Shown piece by piece: positions 36,745 through 47,889 of a DNA stretch of 64,000 bases. This DNA is from Pseudonocardia halophobica (lineage in GTDB: Bacteria > Actinomycetota > Actinomycetes > Mycobacteriales > Pseudonocardiaceae), in the NCBI RefSeq assembly GCF_027922425.1, contig NZ_BSFQ01000005.1, positions 277,608 through 341,607 on the forward strand, read 5' to 3'. Position 1 is the first letter of the stretch. Each line of letters opens with the position of its first letter. The position numbers were made by a program, and so were the translations under genes. A model generated the notes under the pieces. The model did no database searches. It was not told the origin of the DNA and was given only the letters and a program-made list of their open reading frames with translations.

Positions 36745-36761
36745 GCGGGGGACGGGGTTGA
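36741..36761 (+). CDS. Six-codon bridging mini-ORF (putative)
   Basis: ATG at 36741 overlaps the ArsA-like stop (ATGA), reads MSGGRG and stops at TGA 36759-36761, which overlaps the TTG start of the next gene. It may be a stepping stone for ribosome re-initiation. Could be coincidence in a GC-rich genome. Confidence 0.3.
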   Translation: MSGGRG

Positions 36762-37186
36762 GCTGCGCCCACTCGGAGGCCCTCACCCGTGAGCTGCGCG
36801 CCCTCGCCGTGGCCGCGCTCGACCGGGTCGGCCCGCTGGTCGACGCCGCGCGCACGGGCGAGGGCGGCACGCCCTCGAGCTGCGCGTCGTGCCCGGTCTG
36901 CGCCCTGCTCGCGGTGCTGCGCGGCGAGCGCCCCGAGCTGGCGGCGCGGCTGGCCGAGCACGCGGCGGGACTGTTGACGGTGCTGCGGGCGTTGGTGGAG
37001 GAGCTGCCGGACCCGGCGGCGGAGGGAACGGCCGGCAGTGCTGCGGGGCGTGGATCCGAGGAAGCGAGCGGACATGGCACGACCCCTGACGGACCCGGGG
37101 ATCCCGGCGATGCCGGTGACGAGCGACGACGGGCCCGGCCCGGGCCGTCGCGGCGGGTCCAGCACATCCGCGTGGTGCGGGCCTGA
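36758..37186 (+). CDS. Conserved hypothetical protein (Rv2183c position)
   Basis: The 142-residue protein has a helical N-terminal half with Cys-x2-Cys-x2-Cys (SSCASCPVC near residues 28-36), a possible metal site, and a Gly/Glu/Arg-rich disordered tail. The TTG start at 36758 is supported by a GGGGA box and by the coupling to the gene before. I do not recognise a function. Confidence 0.65.
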   Translation: MSCAHSEALTRELRALAVAALDRVGPLVDAARTGEGGTPSSCASCPVCALLAVLRGERPELAARLAEHAAGLLTVLRALVEELPDPAAEGTAGSAAGRGSEEASGHGTTPDGPGDPGDAGDERRRARPGPSRRVQHIRVVRA

Positions 37187-37187
37187 C

Positions 37188-38150
37188 GTGCTGACGGTCG
37201 GAGTGGACGTCGGCGGCACGAGCGTGCGCGCCGGGGTGGTCGACCCCGAGGGCGGGGTCATCGACAGCGCGACCGCGGCCACGCCCAAGAGCGACGAGGC
37301 CCTCGAGGCGACCATCGCCTCCTGCGTGACCGAGCTCGCGAACCGGCACGACGTGTCCGCGGTCGGCCTGGCCCTCGCCGGATTCATCGACGCGGACCGC
37401 GGTCTGGTCCGCTTCGCACCGCACCTGTCCTGGCGGGACGCGCCGGTGGCCGACCGGATGCACAAGCGTCTCGGCGTGCCGGTCGTCGTCGAGCACGACG
37501 CCAACGCCGCAGCCCTGGCCGAGCGCCGCTACGGCGCCGCCGCGGGCGCGTCGACCGTCGTCTTCGTGGCCCTCGGCACCGGGATCGGCGGGGCCCTGCT
37601 GCTCGACGGCGCGCTGTTCCGCGGTGCGTTCGGGGTGGCGCCGGAGTTCGGGCACGTCCGCGTGGTGCCGGACGGCCGTCCGTGCGAGTGCGGCAAGCGT
37701 GGCTGCTGGGAGCGCTACTGCAGCGGCACCGCGCTCGCCACCACCGCGCTGGAGATGCTCGCCGACCCCGACGCGACCACCTCGGTCCTGCATCGCGAGG
37801 CCGCGCGCGACCCGGGCCGGATCACCGGTCAGCGCGTGGCGGCCGCCGCGCGCGACGGGGACCGGCTGGCCCGGCGCGCGGTCGCGGACATGGGCCGGTG
37901 GCTGGGCGAGGGCCTGTCGCTCATCGCCGACGTGTTCGACCCCGAGCTGGTCGTGATCGGCGGCGGGGTCTCGGTGTCGGCGCCGCTGTTCCTCGACGAG
38001 GCGCGCGAGCACTACGCCCGGATCGTCACCGGCGCGGGCAACCGGCCCCTGGCCCGCATCCGCACTGCACAGCTCGGCTCCGCGGCCGCGGTGGTCGGGG
38101 CGGCCGAGCTGGCCCGCGAGGCGGTCCTGACGGGCGGGGCGGCGCGCTAG
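37188..38150 (+). CDS. ROK-family glucokinase
   Basis: The 320-residue ROK kinase has phosphate motif VDVGGTS (6-12), the catalytic Asp104 in EHDANAAA and the zinc motif CECGKRGCWE (Cys166, Cys168, Cys173). It fits polyphosphate/ATP-dependent glucokinases of actinomycetes that phosphorylate glucose. GTG 37188 was chosen because homologues start at this point; an ATG at 37074 would add 38 residues that overlap the gene before. Confidence 0.85.
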   Translation: MLTVGVDVGGTSVRAGVVDPEGGVIDSATAATPKSDEALEATIASCVTELANRHDVSAVGLALAGFIDADRGLVRFAPHLSWRDAPVADRMHKRLGVPVVVEHDANAAALAERRYGAAAGASTVVFVALGTGIGGALLLDGALFRGAFGVAPEFGHVRVVPDGRPCECGKRGCWERYCSGTALATTALEMLADPDATTSVLHREAARDPGRITGQRVAAAARDGDRLARRAVADMGRWLGEGLSLIADVFDPELVVIGGGVSVSAPLFLDEAREHYARIVTGAGNRPLARIRTAQLGSAAAVVGAAELAREAVLTGGAAR

Positions 38151-38154
38151 ACCG

Positions 38155-38598
38155 TCAGACGGTGCCCTCGTCGTCGTACGGGTCCACGTCCTCGTCGGCG
38201 GGCTGCCACAGCCGCATCAGCAGCCAGGTGAGGCCGCCGGCGATCGCGACGAGGCCGAGCGGCAGCCCGTAGACCGAGGACATGCCGATCCACTGCGGCG
38301 CCGCGACCAGGACGATCCCCAGCACCACCAGCACCAGGCCGACCCCGACGGCGGCGCCCACCCGCGGCAGCGGCGGCGGCTCCGGCGGGACGTAGTGCTC
38401 CTCCGGGTCCTTGCGGGGATCGATCTCGGGGACGGGCGGCGGCTCGGCGGCGGCCCCGTCCTGCGCCCCGCCCGGCCAGCGGGGGACGGTGCCCTCCGCC
38501 TTCCACGAGGCCACGACCTGCTCGAAGGGATCGGGGTCCGACCGGCGGCCCTCGCGTCCCGGGTCGCCCTGCACGCCCTCCGGCTCGCCCGTGCTCAT
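38155..38598 (-). CDS. Membrane protein with two helices, unknown
   Basis: The 147-residue protein has a Pro/Glu-rich cytosolic N-terminus (1-78), two membrane helices (about 80-100 and 108-128) and an acidic tail. A GAGGAGG box 8 nt upstream fixes the ATG at 38598; the longer frame is not needed. It converges on the ROK gene with a 4-nt gap. The function is unknown. Confidence 0.75.
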   Translation of the reverse strand: MSTGEPEGVQGDPGREGRRSDPDPFEQVVASWKAEGTVPRWPGGAQDGAAAEPPPVPEIDPRKDPEEHYVPPEPPPLPRVGAAVGVGLVLVVLGIVLVAAPQWIGMSSVYGLPLGLVAIAGGLTWLLMRLWQPADEDVDPYDDEGTV

Positions 38599-38744
38599 GC
38601 TCGCGGCCTCCTCGGGGTCTGCGGGGACAGACCCGTGCATCCTGACACGGACGCGCCCGCCGCGGGTGCCGGGAGTCCCCTTGTTGTCGCACCGGCGCGA
38701 CGCTCCGTAGGCTTGGGCTCCCTGCGGTGAGGAGGCCCTGTCCG

Positions 38745-39458
38745 GTGCTGTACTGGTGGTCGAAGTACGTCCTGCTCGGCCCGTTGCTCCGGATGTTCTG
38801 CCGCCCCACCATCGAGGGCCTGGAACACATCCCCGCCTCGGGTGCCGCGATCCTCGCGAGCAACCACCTCGCGGTGGCCGACTCCTTCCTGCTGCCCCTG
38901 CAGGTGCCGCGCCGGATCACGTTCCTGGCCAAGCGCGAGTACTTCACCGAGCCGGGGCTGAAGGGCTTCGTGAAGAAGCAGTTCTTCAGCGGCGTCGGGC
39001 AGGTCCCGATCGACCGGTCCGGCGGCAACGCGGCGCAGGCGGCCATGGACACCGCGGTGCGGCTGCTGCGCGAGGGCAAGCTCCTCGGCATCTACCCCGA
39101 GGGCACGCGCTCGCCGGACGGGCGGCTCTACAAGGGCAAGACCGGGGTGGCCCGGATGGCGCTCGAGGCGGGCGTGCCCGTCATCCCGGTGGCCATGATC
39201 GGCACGGACAAGGTCAACCCGATCGGCTCGAAGATGTGGCGGCCCGGGCACGTGCACGTCAGGGTCGGGGCGCCGCTGGACTTCTCCCGCTACGAGGGCA
39301 TGGCCGGGGACCGGTTCATCGAGCGGTCCATGACGGACGAGATCATGTACGCGCTGATGGAGCTCTCCGGACAGACCTACGTGGACCTGTACGCCGCGTC
39401 GGTCAAGGAGAAGGCCGAGCAGGCCAAGAAGGAGCAGCAGGGCAGAGCGGCCGCCTGA
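38745..39458 (+). CDS. 1-acyl-sn-glycerol-3-phosphate acyltransferase (PlsC)
   Basis: The 237-residue acyltransferase has motif I NHLAVAD (His41, Asp46) and motif III YPEGTRSPDG. It makes phosphatidic acid from lysophosphatidic acid at the membrane. Position matches Rv2182c. The GTG at 38745 is preceded by a GGAGG box. Confidence 0.9.
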   Translation: MLYWWSKYVLLGPLLRMFCRPTIEGLEHIPASGAAILASNHLAVADSFLLPLQVPRRITFLAKREYFTEPGLKGFVKKQFFSGVGQVPIDRSGGNAAQAAMDTAVRLLREGKLLGIYPEGTRSPDGRLYKGKTGVARMALEAGVPVIPVAMIGTDKVNPIGSKMWRPGHVHVRVGAPLDFSRYEGMAGDRFIERSMTDEIMYALMELSGQTYVDLYAASVKEKAEQAKKEQQGRAAA

Positions 39459-39477
39459 GCCGACCGACCGGGCCCGC

Positions 39478-40797
39478 TCAGCCCGCCGCGACCGCCGCGT
39501 TGGCCGCGTCCTGCGCCTGCTGCAGCCCGGGCCCGACGGGCACCCGGCCGGCGAAGACCTCGCCGAGGACCGGGTTGAAGGCCCGCAGGCCGGTGCCGAA
39601 CTTCGGCCCCATCGGCGGGTCGATCGTCGCGGTGCCGCCGAGGCTGCCGAAGTACCCGGTCTCGACGCCGCGTTCGCGCCAGTAGTCGAAGAACTTCTGC
39701 TGCGACCCGGTCACCGCCGGGAGCGCGGCGCCCCGGCCGCCGACGGGGTCGGCGCCGGGCTCGGAGCCGATCCAGTTCAGGACGCGCGCCACCGCCTCGG
39801 GGTGCGGGGTGCGCGCGTTGCCCGCCGCGATCACGCTGTTCACCACCGACACCCGGCCCGCCGGCCCGGCGACCATCGGCGCCACGCCCCACTCGAACGT
39901 CGCGCCGTCGGCCACGTTGCGCAGGTTGTAGGTGCCGGACTGGAACACCGCGAGCCGCTGGTCGAGGAAGGCGTCCCGGCCGTAGTCCGGGTTGACGTTG
40001 GTGTCGTCCGCGTCGGGCGCGACGTGGTGGGTGTTGATCAGGTCCACGAGGTACTGGAAGGCCTGCGCGGACCGCGGCTCGGCGAACGCGAACGTGCCGT
40101 CCGGCTGCTGGAAGCGTCCGCCGTTGGAGCCGACGAACTCGTAGTAGACCGCCTGCAGGTCGCGACCGGCGTTGAAGCCGTACCGGGCCACGTTCGCCGG
40201 GTCGAAGCCGGGCTGGTCCGCGGTCCGGCCCTGCGCGTCGACCGTCAGCTTCCTCATCGCCGGCAGGAACGTGTCCTTCGCCGGGTCGGGGTCCCAGGTC
40301 AGGGCCGCCGGGTCGACGCCGGCGTCGGCCAGCATCTTCTTGTTGTAGTAGGTGACGATCCGGCCGTCGGTGAGCGCCGGGACGCCCCACAGCGCGCCGT
40401 CCCGGGTGTACTGGTCGACGGCCGCCGGCACCCAGTTCCGCGTCCGGCCAGGCAGGATCCGGCCGACGTCGATCAGCGCGCCGGAGTCGGCCAGCGCGCC
40501 GAAGTACGCCGAGTTCAGCCAGAAGATGTCGTCGCCGGTCCCGTTCGCGAGCTGCGCGTTGAGGCTCACGAAGTAGTCCGCGTACGGCACGACGTCGAGG
40601 TCGACCCGGATGTCCGGGTTCTGCCGCTCGAACTCCGCGAACGAGGTGCCGTAGGCCTTGGCCACCTGGTCGTCCCACAGCCGCAGGGAGACCGTGGTGG
40701 CGGGAGCCCGGGGCGGGCCCGCGCACGCCGCGGCGAGCACGGCGCAGAGCAGCACGAGGAGCCCCGGGAGCAGGGCGGTGGGGGAGCGGCGGCGCAT
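39478..40797 (-). CDS. Orphan ABC-type solute-binding lipoprotein
   Basis: The 439-residue extracellular solute-binding protein (family 1, sugar type) has a lipobox ending in Cys25 (VLAAAC). It should sit on the outer face of the membrane. No permease or ATPase gene is adjacent, so it must work with a transporter elsewhere or has another role. In M. tuberculosis other genes (Rv2181, Rv2180c) fill this spot, so it is an insertion. Confidence 0.88.
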   Translation of the reverse strand: MRRRSPTALLPGLLVLLCAVLAAACAGPPRAPATTVSLRLWDDQVAKAYGTSFAEFERQNPDIRVDLDVVPYADYFVSLNAQLANGTGDDIFWLNSAYFGALADSGALIDVGRILPGRTRNWVPAAVDQYTRDGALWGVPALTDGRIVTYYNKKMLADAGVDPAALTWDPDPAKDTFLPAMRKLTVDAQGRTADQPGFDPANVARYGFNAGRDLQAVYYEFVGSNGGRFQQPDGTFAFAEPRSAQAFQYLVDLINTHHVAPDADDTNVNPDYGRDAFLDQRLAVFQSGTYNLRNVADGATFEWGVAPMVAGPAGRVSVVNSVIAAGNARTPHPEAVARVLNWIGSEPGADPVGGRGAALPAVTGSQQKFFDYWRERGVETGYFGSLGGTATIDPPMGPKFGTGLRAFNPVLGEVFAGRVPVGPGLQQAQDAANAAVAAG

Positions 40798-40963
40798 GGG
40801 TTCTCGCTCGGGGTGCGGCGGGACTGCGGCGGTTCACCGGGAAAGTCGTCCGGGACGTCCGGATCGTGACGACGCCGGGACATCTTCGCCCGTCCGGCCC
40901 AGTCCCGGCGCACACCCCGCCGTTCGGGCGACGTAGAGTCGCGGCAGGTCGGAAAGGGTTGGC

Positions 40964-41452
40964 ATGCGTTTCTTCTACGACACCGAGTTCATCGAGGACG
41001 GCAGGACGATCGATCTGGTGTCGATCGGCGTCGTCGGCGAGGACGGGCGCGAGTTCTACGCGGTGTCCACCGAGTTCGACCCGGGCAAGGCCGGTCCGTG
41101 GGTACGGGCGAACGTGCTGCCCAAGCTGCCCTCGCCGGCCGACAAGGCCTGGCGGTCCCGGGCGACGATCCGCCGCGAGCTGCTGGAGTTCCTCACCGGC
41201 GCGCCCGGCGAGGTCGAGCTGTGGGCCTGGATCGCCGCGTACGACCACGTCGCCCTCTGCCAGCTGTGGGGCGCCATGCCGGCGCTGCCCCGGGCGCTGC
41301 CGCGCTTCACCCGGGAGCTGCGCCAGCGCTGGGAGGACGCGGGCCGTCCGTCGCTGCCGCCGCCCAGCTCCGACGCACACGACGCGCTGGCCGACGCCCG
41401 GCTCAACCTGCGCCGCTGGCAGGTGATCGAGACCTCCGTCCCGGCCCCCTGA
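40964..41452 (+). CDS. 3'-5' exoribonuclease, Rv2179c type
   Basis: The 162-residue DEDDh exoribonuclease has FYDTEF (Asp6, Glu8), AYDHV and SDAHDALADAR. It is the Rv2179c/AS-type family that trims 3' RNA overhangs. It has a GGAAAGGG box and is upstream of aroG, as in M. tuberculosis. Confidence 0.88.
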   Translation: MRFFYDTEFIEDGRTIDLVSIGVVGEDGREFYAVSTEFDPGKAGPWVRANVLPKLPSPADKAWRSRATIRRELLEFLTGAPGEVELWAWIAAYDHVALCQLWGAMPALPRALPRFTRELRQRWEDAGRPSLPPPSSDAHDALADARLNLRRWQVIETSVPAP

Positions 41453-42916
<1,464 letters not shown>

Positions 42917-42926
42917 GTTCGCTGTC

Positions 42927-42960
42927 CGTGGTCAGTGGCGCTCCGGCACCACTGACCACG
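42927..42960. terminator. Hairpin terminator between aroG and pknL
   Basis: 12-bp arms CGTGGTCAGTGG (42927-42938) and CCACTGACCACG (42949-42960) with a 10-nt loop, between convergent genes. Confidence 0.75.
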
Positions 42961-42969
42961 CGCAGTCTC

Positions 42970-44763
42970 CTAGAAGACCGTGAGGGTGACGGTCGAGCCC
43001 TCCTCGACCGCGGTCCCCGGGCCCGGGTCCTGGTTGACCACCCGCGGGTTCTCCCGGCCGAACGGGAAGCCCCGCTCCACGTCGACCTGCAGCCCGCGGC
43101 GCTCGAGCCGCTCCCGGGCCTCGTCGAGCCGGTCGCCGATCACGAGCGGGACGTCGACCTCCGCGGGTGGCTCCACGCCCTTGCTCAGCACGAGGGTGAC
43201 CGAGCCGCCGATCGGCAGCGGGGTGCCGGCCGGCGGGTCCGTGCGCAGCACCGCACCCTGCGGCACGGTGCTGCTGAACTCCGCCGCGGACGCCGAGGTC
43301 GCGGGCGTGAGCTGCGCGGCCTGCAGCACCTGTTGCGCCTGCTCCACCGTGCTGCCGCCGGCGACCGCCGGGACGACCGGGCGGCCGGTCGAGACCGTGA
43401 GGGTGACCGAGCTGCCGCGCAGCAGCCGGGAGTCGGCGGCGGGGTCGGCGGAGGCGACCCGGTCGGCCGCGACGTCGTCGTGGTGCTGCTCGGTGACCGA
43501 CCACGCCAGGTCCGCCTGGGTGAGCAGCTGCTCGGCGGCGGACCGGTCCAGCCCGACGACCGCGGGCATCGACGTCCAGCGGCCCGAGCCCAGCCACCAG
43601 GCCGCCCCGCCGACGACCAGGCCGAGCAGCAGCAGGAGCACGATCCACAGCGCGAACACCCGGCGCCCGCGCCGCCGGGCGATGCGGTGGTCCGGGAGCG
43701 CGTCGAGCCGCGGCGCCGACGCCGTGCCGTGCCGCCCCGGACCGCGGCCGATCTCGGTCGGCGGGTCGTACTCCGCCCGGCTCAGCGCACGGGTGCCGCC
43801 GGGGCCCGCGGGCTCGGGGGCCGCCTCCAGCGCGAAGGGCTCGGCCGGCACGGTGTCCTGCTCCTCGAGGGGCGGCGGGGGAGGCAGCGGCACCGGCACC
43901 TGCGGCACGGCCAGCCACTCCCGCAGCCGGACGAGCTCGGCGAGGAACGCCGCGGCGTCGACCGGGCGGCGGTCGGGGTCGCGCGAGGTGGCGCGTCGGA
44001 CCAGGTCGTCGAGCTCCGGCGGGACCTCGGTCGCGACCCCCGAGGGCGGCGGCACGTCGTCGTTCACGTGCCGGTAGGCGACCGACAGGGCGTTGTCGCC
44101 GGTGTAGGGCGGGGCGCCGGTGAGCAGCTCGTAGCAGAGGACGCCGGCGGCGTAGACGTCGCTGCGCGCGTCGGCCTGGCCGGTGGCGACCTGCTCGGGG
44201 GACAGGTACGCCATCGTCCCGAGGATCATCCCGGCGTGGCTGACCCCGGCCTCGGCGGCTGCGGTGACCAGGCCGAAGTCGGCGACCTTGACGCTGCCGT
44301 CCCGCCCGATCAGCACGTTCTCGGGCTTGACGTCCCGGTGCACCATGCCGAGGCGGTGCGCCTGCGCGAGGCCGGACAGGACCGGCTCGAGCACCGCGAA
44401 GGTCGCGGGCACGCCGAGCGCGCCGCGGCGGCGCAGGAGGTCCCGCAGGGTGCTGCCGTCGACCAGCTCCATGACCAGGAACAACGTGGGCTCGCCGCCG
44501 GGCGGCGTGCACCGGCCCTGGTCGTGCACGTCGACGACGTGGGGGTGGTCGATCCGCGCCGCGGAGCGCGCCTCCCGCTCGAACCGGGCCCGGAAGGTGG
44601 GGTCCGCCGCCAGCCGCGGGTCCATGATCTTGATCGCGACCGGCCGGTCCAGCCGGGTGTCGAGTCCCCTGTGCACGGTGGACATCCCGCCGCGGGCCAG
44701 GACCGGCCCGATCCGGTACCGCGCGTCGATCAGGGCTCCGGGGGAGCCGGGCGGGGCGGTCAC
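42970..44763 (-). CDS. pknL: Ser/Thr protein kinase PknL with PASTA repeats
   Basis: The 597-residue receptor kinase has an N-terminal kinase domain (about 16-275) with Lys45, HRD (142-144) and DFG (Asp162), a basic juxtamembrane linker, one membrane helix (about 369-390) and three PASTA-like repeats outside. PASTA domains bind muropeptides. It is next to the gene for its likely substrate at 44829. The GTG at 44763 was chosen; the longer frame is antisense to that gene. Confidence 0.93.
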   Translation of the reverse strand: MTAPPGSPGALIDARYRIGPVLARGGMSTVHRGLDTRLDRPVAIKIMDPRLAADPTFRARFEREARSAARIDHPHVVDVHDQGRCTPPGGEPTLFLVMELVDGSTLRDLLRRRGALGVPATFAVLEPVLSGLAQAHRLGMVHRDVKPENVLIGRDGSVKVADFGLVTAAAEAGVSHAGMILGTMAYLSPEQVATGQADARSDVYAAGVLCYELLTGAPPYTGDNALSVAYRHVNDDVPPPSGVATEVPPELDDLVRRATSRDPDRRPVDAAAFLAELVRLREWLAVPQVPVPLPPPPPLEEQDTVPAEPFALEAAPEPAGPGGTRALSRAEYDPPTEIGRGPGRHGTASAPRLDALPDHRIARRRGRRVFALWIVLLLLLGLVVGGAAWWLGSGRWTSMPAVVGLDRSAAEQLLTQADLAWSVTEQHHDDVAADRVASADPAADSRLLRGSSVTLTVSTGRPVVPAVAGGSTVEQAQQVLQAAQLTPATSASAAEFSSTVPQGAVLRTDPPAGTPLPIGGSVTLVLSKGVEPPAEVDVPLVIGDRLDEARERLERRGLQVDVERGFPFGRENPRVVNQDPGPGTAVEEGSTVTLTVF

Positions 44764-44828
44764 CCCCCGACGGTACCGCCCGGGCAATCTCTGCCCGCGC
44801 GTCTCCCCTCGGGAGGCCGTGCTGTGGC

Positions 44829-45206
44829 ATGGTGACGCGCGTGAGTGAGACGAACGGGACGACACCCGTCCTGTCCGACGACGTCGCCGTCCTGCCGGCC
44901 ACCGAGGTCGCCGAGATCCTCTCGGTCCCGCGGACCCGGGTGCACCAGCTGATCAAGGACGGCCAGTTGCTCTCGCTGAAGCGCGAGGGCACCACCTGCG
45001 TACCCGCGGACTTCCTCGACGGCAACGCGGTGGTGAAGGGCCTTTCCGGCACGATCACCGTGCTGCGCGACGGCGGCTACCCCGACGTCGACATCCTGCG
45101 CTGGCTCTTCACCGAGGACGCCAGCCTGCCCGGCACCCCGATCGCGGCCATCCGCGCGGGGCGGCACCGCGAGATCAAGCGGCGCGCCCAGGCCATGGCG
45201 TTCTGA
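44829..45206 (+). CDS. DNA-binding protein, Rv2175c type (PknL substrate family)
   Basis: The 125-residue protein has a winged helix-turn-helix (about 22-70: LPATEVAEILSVPRTRVHQLI) and the conserved end RRAQAMAF. Rv2175c is phosphorylated by PknL on an N-terminal Thr, which reduces DNA binding. Thr residues are present in this N-terminus. It is divergent from pknL. Start at ATG 44829 (GGGAGG box, 12 nt); GTG 44841 is an alternative. Confidence 0.9.
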   Translation: MVTRVSETNGTTPVLSDDVAVLPATEVAEILSVPRTRVHQLIKDGQLLSLKREGTTCVPADFLDGNAVVKGLSGTITVLRDGGYPDVDILRWLFTEDASLPGTPIAAIRAGRHREIKRRAQAMAF

Positions 45207-45221
45207 CCGGTCTCGCGGGCC

Positions 45222-46166
45222 TCAGGGCCGGTGGCGGGTCCAGACGGCGTGGGCGAGCGCCGGCCCCGCCACCGCGAGCCGGCGGCGCCGGGGGACCGTG
45301 ACCCGGCGGTGCAGCACCTCGTACCCCGCGGCGGCGATCTCGTCGAGGATCCCGCCGTAGAGGGTGAAGGCGCAGCGCACGCAGTCCCGGGACTCCTGCG
45401 CGAGCATCGCGATCCCCGGTTCCGCCCGCCGGTACACCGCCCGCGTGCGGGCGACCAGGTGGGCGAGCGCGCGCCGGACCCGCGGCTCGGTGGTCCGCCG
45501 GGTCCGGCACCAGGCCAGCAGCTCGCGGTCCACGCCGAACGCGGCCAGCTCGTCCGCCGGGAGGTAGACGCGGCCGCGGTCGAGGTCCTCGCCGACGTCC
45601 CGCAGGAAGTTGGTCATCTGGAAGGCCACGCCGAGCGCGGCGGCGTGCGGGGCGGCCTCCGCGGGCGCGTCGGAGCCGAGGACCGGCAGCACCTGCAGAC
45701 CGATCACCGCGGCGGAGCCGTGGACGTAGGTGTCGAGCTCGGCCGTGGTGGCGTAGCCGGTGACGTGCGTGTCCATCCGCATGGACGTGAGGAACGGGGA
45801 GAACAGCCGCGGGTCGATCCCGTGCCGGCGCACAGTGTCCGCCACGGCCGTGACCACGGGCTGGGTGCCCGGGTCGTCGCCGGCGAAGGCGCTGACCAGA
45901 TCGAGGCCGAGCTCGTCGAGCACCGCCTCGCGCTCCTCGGTGGAGGCGCCGGCGCCCAGGTCGTCGACGATCTCGTCCGCGTGCCGGGCGAAGCCGTAGA
46001 GGGCGTGGATCGCGGGCCTGCGGTCCGGCGTGAGCAGCCGGGTGGCGAGGAAGTAGGTGCGGCCGTGCCGGGCGTTGAGGGCGCGGCACTCGGCGTAGGC
46101 CCGGCGCAGCGCGGGATCGGTGATCCCGGCCGCGTCGAGCTCAGCGGCCGCCGACTGCGGACGCAC
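45222..46166 (-). CDS. crtB: Phytoene synthase CrtB
   Basis: The 314-residue squalene/phytoene synthase has the Asp-rich motifs RHADEIVDD (first) and [18 protein letters not shown] (second). It joins two GGPP molecules into phytoene. It is the last gene of the idsA-crtI-mptA-crtB cluster and overlaps the mptA end by 26 nt. GTG 46166 was preferred; GTG 46193 is possible. Confidence 0.92.
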   Translation of the reverse strand: MRPQSAAAELDAAGITDPALRRAYAECRALNARHGRTYFLATRLLTPDRRPAIHALYGFARHADEIVDDLGAGASTEEREAVLDELGLDLVSAFAGDDPGTQPVVTAVADTVRRHGIDPRLFSPFLTSMRMDTHVTGYATTAELDTYVHGSAAVIGLQVLPVLGSDAPAEAAPHAAALGVAFQMTNFLRDVGEDLDRGRVYLPADELAAFGVDRELLAWCRTRRTTEPRVRRALAHLVARTRAVYRRAEPGIAMLAQESRDCVRCAFTLYGGILDEIAAAGYEVLHRRVTVPRRRRLAVAGPALAHAVWTRHRP

Positions 46167-47835
46167 GGGAGGGTTCCGCGTCCGGCACCGCACTCCGGGC
46201 CGGCACCGCCTTCGGCCGGCGGAAGCCCAGCGGGTCCGGCCGCAGCAGCGAACGGGCCGCGACCCAGGCCAGCACGGCGCACACCGCGAGGTAGCCCCAG
46301 TTGTAGAGGCCGGCCTCGCCGCTCGGGTAGTAGACGATCATCAGCCACAGCGAGCCGAAGACCAGCCACTGCAGGCCGCGGGCGCTCCACGGGACCATCG
46401 CGAGGATCGCCATGCCCCAGCTCAGGTACCAGGGCAGCGTGGCCGGGGAGAGCAGGGCGACGGCGAGCAGCGCGATCCCGGCGCGGCGCACGGCGTCGGG
46501 GCCGCCACCGCGGGCGCGCCACCACTGCACCGCGACGATCGTGACCAGCACGATCGCGCCGATCACCCGGGCCACGTTGATGAAGGGCTGCTTGGGCAGC
46601 GGGGCCACGCCGCCGAGGGCGGTGTGCACGAACTCGCCGAGCCCGGTGGGCAGCGACAGCCAGTTCACGATCATCGACGGGGCGCTGAGCGCCGGCAGCC
46701 AGCCCAGGTCGACGTGGGCCGCCACGCTGACGCCCGCGAACACCACGAGGAACACCGCGACGCTCGCCGCCCCGGCGCGGACCAGCCGGCGGAGGAAGGT
46801 GCCCTCGAGCTGCGCGGCCCAGATCAGCACCATGAACGGCAGCGCGACGGCGGCGCTGGCCTTGGTCGCCATCGCCAGGGTGACCAGCGCGATGCCGAGC
46901 ACGTGCTTCCCGCGGAGCATGGCCAGGCAGCCGACGGCCAGGAACCCGACGAGCAGCAGGTCGTTGTGCCCGCCGCCGACGAGGTGGATGACCATCACGG
47001 GGTTGGCGACGACGACCCACAGGGCCACCGCGGGCCGTCCGCCGAGGCGGCGGGTGAGCTCCGGCAGCGTCCAGATCAGCAGGACCAGCCCGACGCACAT
47101 GATCAGTCGCATGCCGATCACGCCGAGCACCATGTTGGTGCCGGCCTGCACCGTGACCCAGGCCCACGCCTTCGCGACCAGGATGAAGAACGGGCCGTAC
47201 GGCGCCGGGGTGTCCTGCCAGAAGTAGTGGACGTTGTCGGTGAAGGTGCCCGGCATCGCCTCCGGCCCGACCGCGTACGGGTCGAAGCCGAAGACCGGCA
47301 GCGCACCCTGCGCCAGGTAGCTGTAGACGTCCCGGGTGAAGAGCGGCGGGGAGATCAGCAGCGGGAGCATCCACACCACGGAGGTGGTGAGCACGGCCCG
47401 GCCGCCGACGCGGCGGGCGAGCACCTCGCGTCCGAGCTGGACCCACGCCCACGCCATCAGCACCACGCCGACGTACATCAGCGCGGTGGCCAGCTCCTTG
47501 CCGTGGCCGAAGCGCCAGAAGCCGAGCGGGCTGTTGGTGAGGATCGGGTCGTGGATCAGCGTGCCGCCGGCACCCACGCCGCCGACCAGCAGCACCACCG
47601 ACGCCGCGAAGCCGAGCCAGAGCGGCTTGCGCGGCGGGTTCCCGAGGCGGGACCGGAGGCCGGGGGCGGGGCACGGGGCGCCCGTCCCGGCGGCCGGTGG
47701 CGAGTCGCGCTGCCGACCGTCCGGGGCGAGCGCCGTGGCCGTGGGGACGTCGCTGGGCACCGGGGAGCCTGCCGGGTCGGTCGGCTCCGGCCCGGTCGCC
47801 GGTCGGGTGGGCTGCGCGGTCATGTCGGGGCCCAT
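46141..47835 (-). CDS. mptA: Polyprenol-phosphomannose alpha-1,6-mannosyltransferase MptA
   Basis: The 564-residue GT-C enzyme has a Pro-rich cytosolic N-terminus (1-70) and about 13 membrane helices. An early external loop has the RDVYSY motif typical of GT-C mannosyltransferases. It extends the alpha-1,6 mannan of lipomannan with polyprenol-phosphate mannose. It corresponds to Rv2174 by position beside idsA. The PGAP-type label MptB-like is also possible. Confidence 0.88.
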   Translation of the reverse strand: MGPDMTAQPTRPATGPEPTDPAGSPVPSDVPTATALAPDGRQRDSPPAAGTGAPCPAPGLRSRLGNPPRKPLWLGFAASVVLLVGGVGAGGTLIHDPILTNSPLGFWRFGHGKELATALMYVGVVLMAWAWVQLGREVLARRVGGRAVLTTSVVWMLPLLISPPLFTRDVYSYLAQGALPVFGFDPYAVGPEAMPGTFTDNVHYFWQDTPAPYGPFFILVAKAWAWVTVQAGTNMVLGVIGMRLIMCVGLVLLIWTLPELTRRLGGRPAVALWVVVANPVMVIHLVGGGHNDLLLVGFLAVGCLAMLRGKHVLGIALVTLAMATKASAAVALPFMVLIWAAQLEGTFLRRLVRAGAASVAVFLVVFAGVSVAAHVDLGWLPALSAPSMIVNWLSLPTGLGEFVHTALGGVAPLPKQPFINVARVIGAIVLVTIVAVQWWRARGGGPDAVRRAGIALLAVALLSPATLPWYLSWGMAILAMVPWSARGLQWLVFGSLWLMIVYYPSGEAGLYNWGYLAVCAVLAWVAARSLLRPDPLGFRRPKAVPARSAVPDAEPSRASAVGGR

Positions 47836-47889
47836 GCTCGCACGGGCGGCTCCTCCGTCCGCTCCGGACCCCGCCTGATCACGGCAAGG

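Noticed and set aside
39478..40797. Complete ABC sugar importer
   Set aside because: Only the binding protein is present; flanking genes are PlsC and an exoribonuclease.
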